Source: Chloranthus sessilifolius (taxonomy: Eukaryota; Streptophyta; Magnoliopsida; Chloranthales; Chloranthaceae). From it: a DNA stretch of 64,000 nt. Position numbers and translations under genes: made by a program. The notes under the pieces were generated by a model. The model worked only from the letters and a program-made list of their open reading frames with translations. It searched no databases and had not been told where the DNA came from. Below, piece after piece: positions 59,522 through 64,000 of the stretch. Where the stretch lies: positions 104,701,416-104,765,415 of the forward strand of contig CM037596.1 of NCBI GenBank assembly GCA_021018995.1, written 5' to 3'. How positions within the stretch are numbered: position 1 is the first letter of the stretch; the number at the start of each line of letters is the position of its first letter.

Positions 59522-62090
59522 TGTAATAGCCCTAAAACTCTCGAACAAGACTTCGACTGTTTCGATAAGCGTGCTCGGCATGAGAATCGAGACAGATTTA
59601 ATATTTTAAAATTTTTATTATTAGAAATAATATTAGCCTGTAGTTAAATGAATTCACGTGTGAATTCTCGCTTAAGTCCGAGTCATGTAGGACGTCAATG
59701 CGACACGTTACGCTATAGCGACCGTGTTCGCGCTTCACACCGGAGTCAAGCTTAGAGTTTAAACTGAAATATCAGAGATATTTTAGTTTAGGTAGCTTAT
59801 AAGGGAAGGAAGAGACCTAGAAAGATCTCCTCTCTTCTTCTTCCTCTTGTTCTTGAACTAAAATTCTATAGCTAGGTTGGGTTCTGAGTGAGTCCTTCGA
59901 GGAAACAGGGTTAGAGATATCAAGATCGTGCGTTAATCTGAATTAGGGTATGTAGAGTTCAATAAGACGAGCTCATGTATAGTCTAAGTATGTGTGAGGC
60001 CTCTGCGTGCTGAACCGGAGCCGATAATCTCCTTGTCGGAGTCATACCGGCGATAAACTCCGAGAGCCGGATTCAAAACCTTCTCGGATTTCCTTCGCCG
60101 AGACCCCAAAAGGGCCCAAATAGAGGTGAGCTTGTGCGTTTAAATTGGGCAAGATTAAAGCCCTTATGCATGTGTTTATGTGTGTATTGATAGTGGTTAG
60201 AAACCATAAATGAAAAGAGGTGAAAATAGAAAAAAATTGGTGACCTCCATTAATGACAGAGATCTGTCATTATTGATCGATCAATGCTAGATTGATCGAT
60301 CAATGAGAGGCATTGATCGATCAATACGGGCATTGATCGATCAATTCCTATAAACCTTAAAGAAGAACAGTAGACTTGACTTTCTTAGAAGTTCAGTGTT
60401 CGAGAGGCATTGATCGATCAATTTTCTAATTGATTGATCAATTCTGGGAGTTGATCGATCAATGACAGGGGTTGATCGATCAATTTGTATAAAGTGACAA
60501 AGAGAATAGGAAGGGGAAATTTTGAAATTTTAGGGTATTGATCGATCAATGAGACAGATTGATCGATCAACTGAGCTAGTGATCGATCAATTTTCCTTTG
60601 TAAAGTGTGAAGAGAAAGGAGCTATTGATCAATCAATTGAAGCATTGATCGATCAATAGAGGCTATTGATCGATCAATTAACTCTGTTGCTTGTGAAGTA
60701 TTTGGAGGACATTGATCAATCAATGGGGTCATTGATCGATCAAAGAGAGGGATTGATCGATGAATAAAGGTGTTGATCGATCAATCACCCCTGTTTTTTA
60801 CCTATTTTATTTTAGTAAATTGAACACTACTGGACACCGCGCCAGTTGACATTCTAACATCTCTGACACTTAGTGTACTATGTTTGTGGTCTAAGATCAG
60901 ACTATGACGCTCTGAAAAGCTTTAGATTTGCTTAGAAAGAGGTCTGACCTGAGATAGGAGAAAACCAACCTAAACTATTTTTTACTATGATTTCATGATT
61001 CTTTCATATCTATATCCTGATTTTTATTTTAACAAGCATGTTAGCATATCATAAATTCTTGTTATCTCTGATTCCTGTTTTTCTGATTTTGAATTCTGAA
61101 ACCTGCTCCCGATTTTTGCTATCTGATTTGTGAGGTCTATGTATGTATGTGATTTAATGATTTAACCAGATGATCCCCACCGGCGCGGCAGTATATCCGT
61201 GCCTGACACACTTGTGCATTTGCTTTGTAATTCCTTGGCACAATTGCACTCCATAGATGAGGCATAGTTGCACCCTGAAATTATTCATGTGAACGACGAT
61301 TGATTGGGGTTTCCTATCGGTATATTCCTGTTTACTCTGTGTTATATATTCACGAGAGTTTCTTAAGTTAGAAAACATATACAATTTAAGTCATTGATTT
61401 TATACTTGCATAACATCTGTTTCTTGTTTAAAAGCTCAGTATTTGATCTGATTTTGCCCTGTTCACACATTCTGATTTGATTTCCTGCTTTGAGATATCA
61501 TGTTCTGCATATTCATTACATTTTAGTTGAAATTCTTCTATTGACCTTAGATGTAGCTCACCCTGTTTTCATTAACATTTTAGGTTCTGAAGCTAGAGTT
61601 CCTGGCATCGAAAGCGATACGACTACTGACTGATCTAGAAATTTGAGACGAGGAGGCGGCGTCAGTGACGACTTTTATCGTTAGTCTGGGTATACGAGTC
61701 TTTTATTTTTGGGATTTTTGTATGAAACTCTAGATTATTGTGTGCCTGGTGGCCACTTTCTGTAGATATTTTTTTCTTCTTGTATTATTATACATTCTAT
61801 AGGAACCACTATCAGGAACCACTGTTTGGGTGATGGATTTCCATCACCAGTGGTTCTTCTTGGTTCCTTTTAGGGAATGTATATTCTTTTGAGATATATA
61901 TATATACATGTTTTGTTTATTGCTTCTTTCTTTTTACAAAGCCTTATGTGATGGCTCGGTCTATCACTGCTGGACAGTGTCTGCTTGATTTCCACTATAC
62001 GAGCAGATACTTCGTGATTTGTCCTGGGGATCATCCAGAGTATGATCTTGATGGCACAGATTTCTGGGCACGAAAATTCGGGCTATCACA
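59522..62090 (+). repeat. E2 3' LTR (2,569 bp)
   Basis: TGTAATAGCCC after AAGGGGGGATAA; end GGGCTATCACA. Contains the dyad (59761-59789), TATA (59798), donor (60126), array (60272-60786), acceptor (61582-61583), decayed acidic peptide (stop 61682-61684), stem-loop (61816-61856) and the second hairpin near 61976-62010. Full-length relative to the E1 5' LTR. Confidence 0.88.
60272..60786. repeat. TGATCGATCA array, E2 3' LTR
   Basis: About 15 TGATCGATCA words, mostly ATTGATCGATCAAT, plus degenerate ones, within the predicted intron 60126-61583. Confidence 0.92.
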
Positions 62091-64000
62091 AAAAAAATCT
62101 CATCATAAACAGCACATTAGATTCACACATCCAAACACGTATATCAACTTTACAAATGGAGCGTTCACCATTCCTAGCCTAACCAAAAGTGACACAAAGC
62201 TCACCAGTTTCCTCTCCCTCAAATCCCTAGAAAAATGAAAACCCTACATCATCCCATTACCCACCCTACCGAACTCACAAACTACAAACCCTTCACACGT
62301 AAAGGAGAGCATAATGATAAGATCAGATATCATTTGACGAATAGACGGAGAGCATTGGTTTTATATAGGAGTTTTAAAAATCTAGTGCTCAAAACTAAAA
62401 AAGGGGAACATAATGATAAGATCAGATATCATATATTATAGGGCATGTGGAAATAAAATAGTATCACATTCTCTTTTAGGCATTTAAACAAATATGTGAT
62501 ATGCACCTTTAGAGCCCTACAAATTCAGTTGCTGAATGAAAATCGTAACTCTATTCAATTGCAATTTTTGATATGGCATGTAGAGCATTATGGTACCAAC
62601 AAAATAAAGTTATATCACTAGCAACAATATAAAACTACCAACAAAGCAAAGCCTATCAAAGACATGATGTAAGAAATGATGAACATTGTGGTATGAAATT
62701 GGATATGGCATTCAGACATTTGGAACAATTTACACTCCATGCTTCATGAACAGCCCATGTGAAAAAAACATACCCTCAATGTTAAACTTCATCTCCTAAA
62801 AAATCAAACTAGATCTGAATCCATCCCAAAGAAATATAAATTTTACGATAAACAATCCACAAGGAAACAAAAAATCAAAAAACAGTTAAATAATCTAATA
62901 GATTAGAGAGAGAAATATGTTGAAAGAAATCAGATCTAGATATGAAAAACACACCTTGCAGAGGCAGCAGAGTTAATACTTTGTGGTACAAATTTTGAAT
63001 TCAATCATTGATGAGTGCGGGAAACTTCTAGCGAGAATGATGAGAAATAGTTGAATATATAGTTTTACACAAGAAGAGCGGAAAACGCTGGTTCCGTTTG
63101 ATCGAACTTCTTTGGCAGCGACTTGCTAGTGCTCGATCTGAAAATTGAACCACGTCCAAAGATCAAAATCAATATCACACAAACTTGATCAATTTGAAGT
63201 GGAAAACAGGGAATTACAAAACCTAACTTAACAAATTCAATACTCCAAAGATCATCTCAAGAATTGATAGTCGATTGATCTGAAGAAGAAAATAGGCATA
63301 TTACAAACCCTAACTTACCGGGAAAAATCCTAGATTTAGAGTCTCTTTCTCTCTATATAGCTTCTCATACTTCCGATCGAACAACAATGGCCGATTCACG
63401 TTGAAAAATGGGTGTTCGATTCAATGCACTCATCCGATCATCTAATTTTTGAGGAAAAAAATGGTCAGTTCTGCATTTGCATGTGAATCGATCATAAGAA
63501 ATAAATTAGATCATCAAAAAATCCCTAATCAATCATGCAAAGAGAGAGAGAGAGAGAGAGATTTTGTAAGAAGAGAGCTTACTAGGGATTTGGTACCAAA
63601 AAACTGAGGAATCAAACCTCCAAATTCTCGATTTTCAGCCAAAATTAGGGTTTATCAAGGAAGACGAGAGAGAGGCTAAGGTTTCTAAGAGGAAAGGAAG
63701 AAAGGGTTGAGAGAGAGGCATGGTGGGTTAGTGATATAGAGAGAAAAGAGACCCTGAAGGGTCGGCCCAATGGATTACATGTGATATCCTCACGTGATAA
63801 GAGGATTAGTTATTAAATCACTGGTTTAACTTAAAAAACTACTGTTTTAGGGAGTGGAATATTACACCACTATTTTAAGTAATGATTTATTTTATATTAC
63901 TACAGTGATTTTTCCCTCATTTTGACATAGTGCTCCTATATTGCAAACCCATTTACTACTTTGAATCAGGGATCCCAATCTTTCAGACAATGGATCTAGT
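62091..64000. other. Intergenic; possible minus-strand gene leader near the right end
   Basis: No coding gene seen. Two copies of ATAATGATAAGATCAGATAT near 62310 and 62410. On the minus strand 63740-62950 is CT-rich with a (CT)n run (63541-63561), a TATATAG near 63355 and a strong donor CCCG/GTAAGTTAGGG near 63322, as in the spliced 5' leader of a plant gene, but no ORF follows in the window. The last 50 bases (CCCAATCTTTCAGACAATGG) resemble the MITE family of 26455-26940. Confidence 0.4.

Larger units (their letters stand above)
38641..62090 (+). mobile_element. Ty3-gypsy chromovirus E2 (Tekay/Del-like), interrupted by E1
   Basis: 5' LTR in two pieces (38641-38832 and 50863-52207), primer site TGGTATCAGAGC (52210-52221), gag (52313), pol, chromodomain-like C-terminus, palindromic spacer, extra ORF, polypurine tract (59508-59521) and 3' LTR (59522-62090). 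The internal order matches E1 at every step. Flanks TTGTC and AAAAA do not match, and the two LTRs belong to clearly different subtypes, so the ends may come from different elements. Confidence 0.85.

Overview
The window is a piece of flowering-plant nuclear chromosome. Nothing in it is bacterial. The evidence is a spliced plant glutamate-receptor-like gene with GT-AG introns, plant-type Ty3-gypsy and Ty1-copia retrotransposons primed by initiator tRNA-Met, a plant L1-type LINE, MITEs, a plastid-derived insert and many TA/GA microsatellites. I cannot name the species.

One host gene is well supported: a GLUTAMATE RECEPTOR-LIKE cation channel (five coding exons, 27121-33093, + strand, about 896 residues, no internal stop). 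A 4.9-kb copia element (33365-38248, - strand) with nearly identical LTRs lies 271 bp past its stop codon.

Layout. 1-6823: 3' part of an Athila/Tat-like gypsy element with two extra ORFs and its 3' LTR. 6824-8940: truncated LINE (-). 8941-12480: internally deleted gypsy element (family B) that keeps an extra 3' ORF. 12480-18155: intergenic DNA with foldback MITEs, a plastid rbcL/ccsA insert split by a CACTA MITE, and a 1,057-bp Mutator-like foldback element. 18155-18831: copia remnant. 18832-20230: truncated gypsy LTR (-). 20231-23417: gypsy 3' end with LTR (family C). 23418-25210: decayed Ulp1/C48-protease transposon gene. 25211-27000: intergenic DNA and MITEs. 27000-33360: GLR gene. 33365-38248: copia. 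38641-62090: gypsy chromovirus E2, with a second copy, E1 (38833-50857, target duplication TTATC), nested in its 5' LTR. 62091-64000: intergenic.

The most unusual theme is shared by the gypsy families. Each has its own short self-complementary word repeated many times: TGATCGATCA in E1/E2, TCGATTAATCGA and TCGATGCATCGA in family A, CTCGAGCGAG in family C, and looser versions in B and D. The arrays sit in the LTR and, in A, B, E1 and E2, in the spacer before an extra 3' ORF of the 'putative plant transposon protein' type. In E1/E2 LTRs the array lies inside a predicted leader intron (AG/GTGAGT donor, TATAG or TTTAG acceptor). The exon after it encodes an acidic peptide conserved in five LTRs and is followed by a stem-loop with compensatory changes. 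E1 and E2 also carry two intron-like gaps in gag-pol. Most mobile-element ORFs are broken by stops and frameshifts, many of the C-to-T / G-to-A kind expected from methylated DNA.
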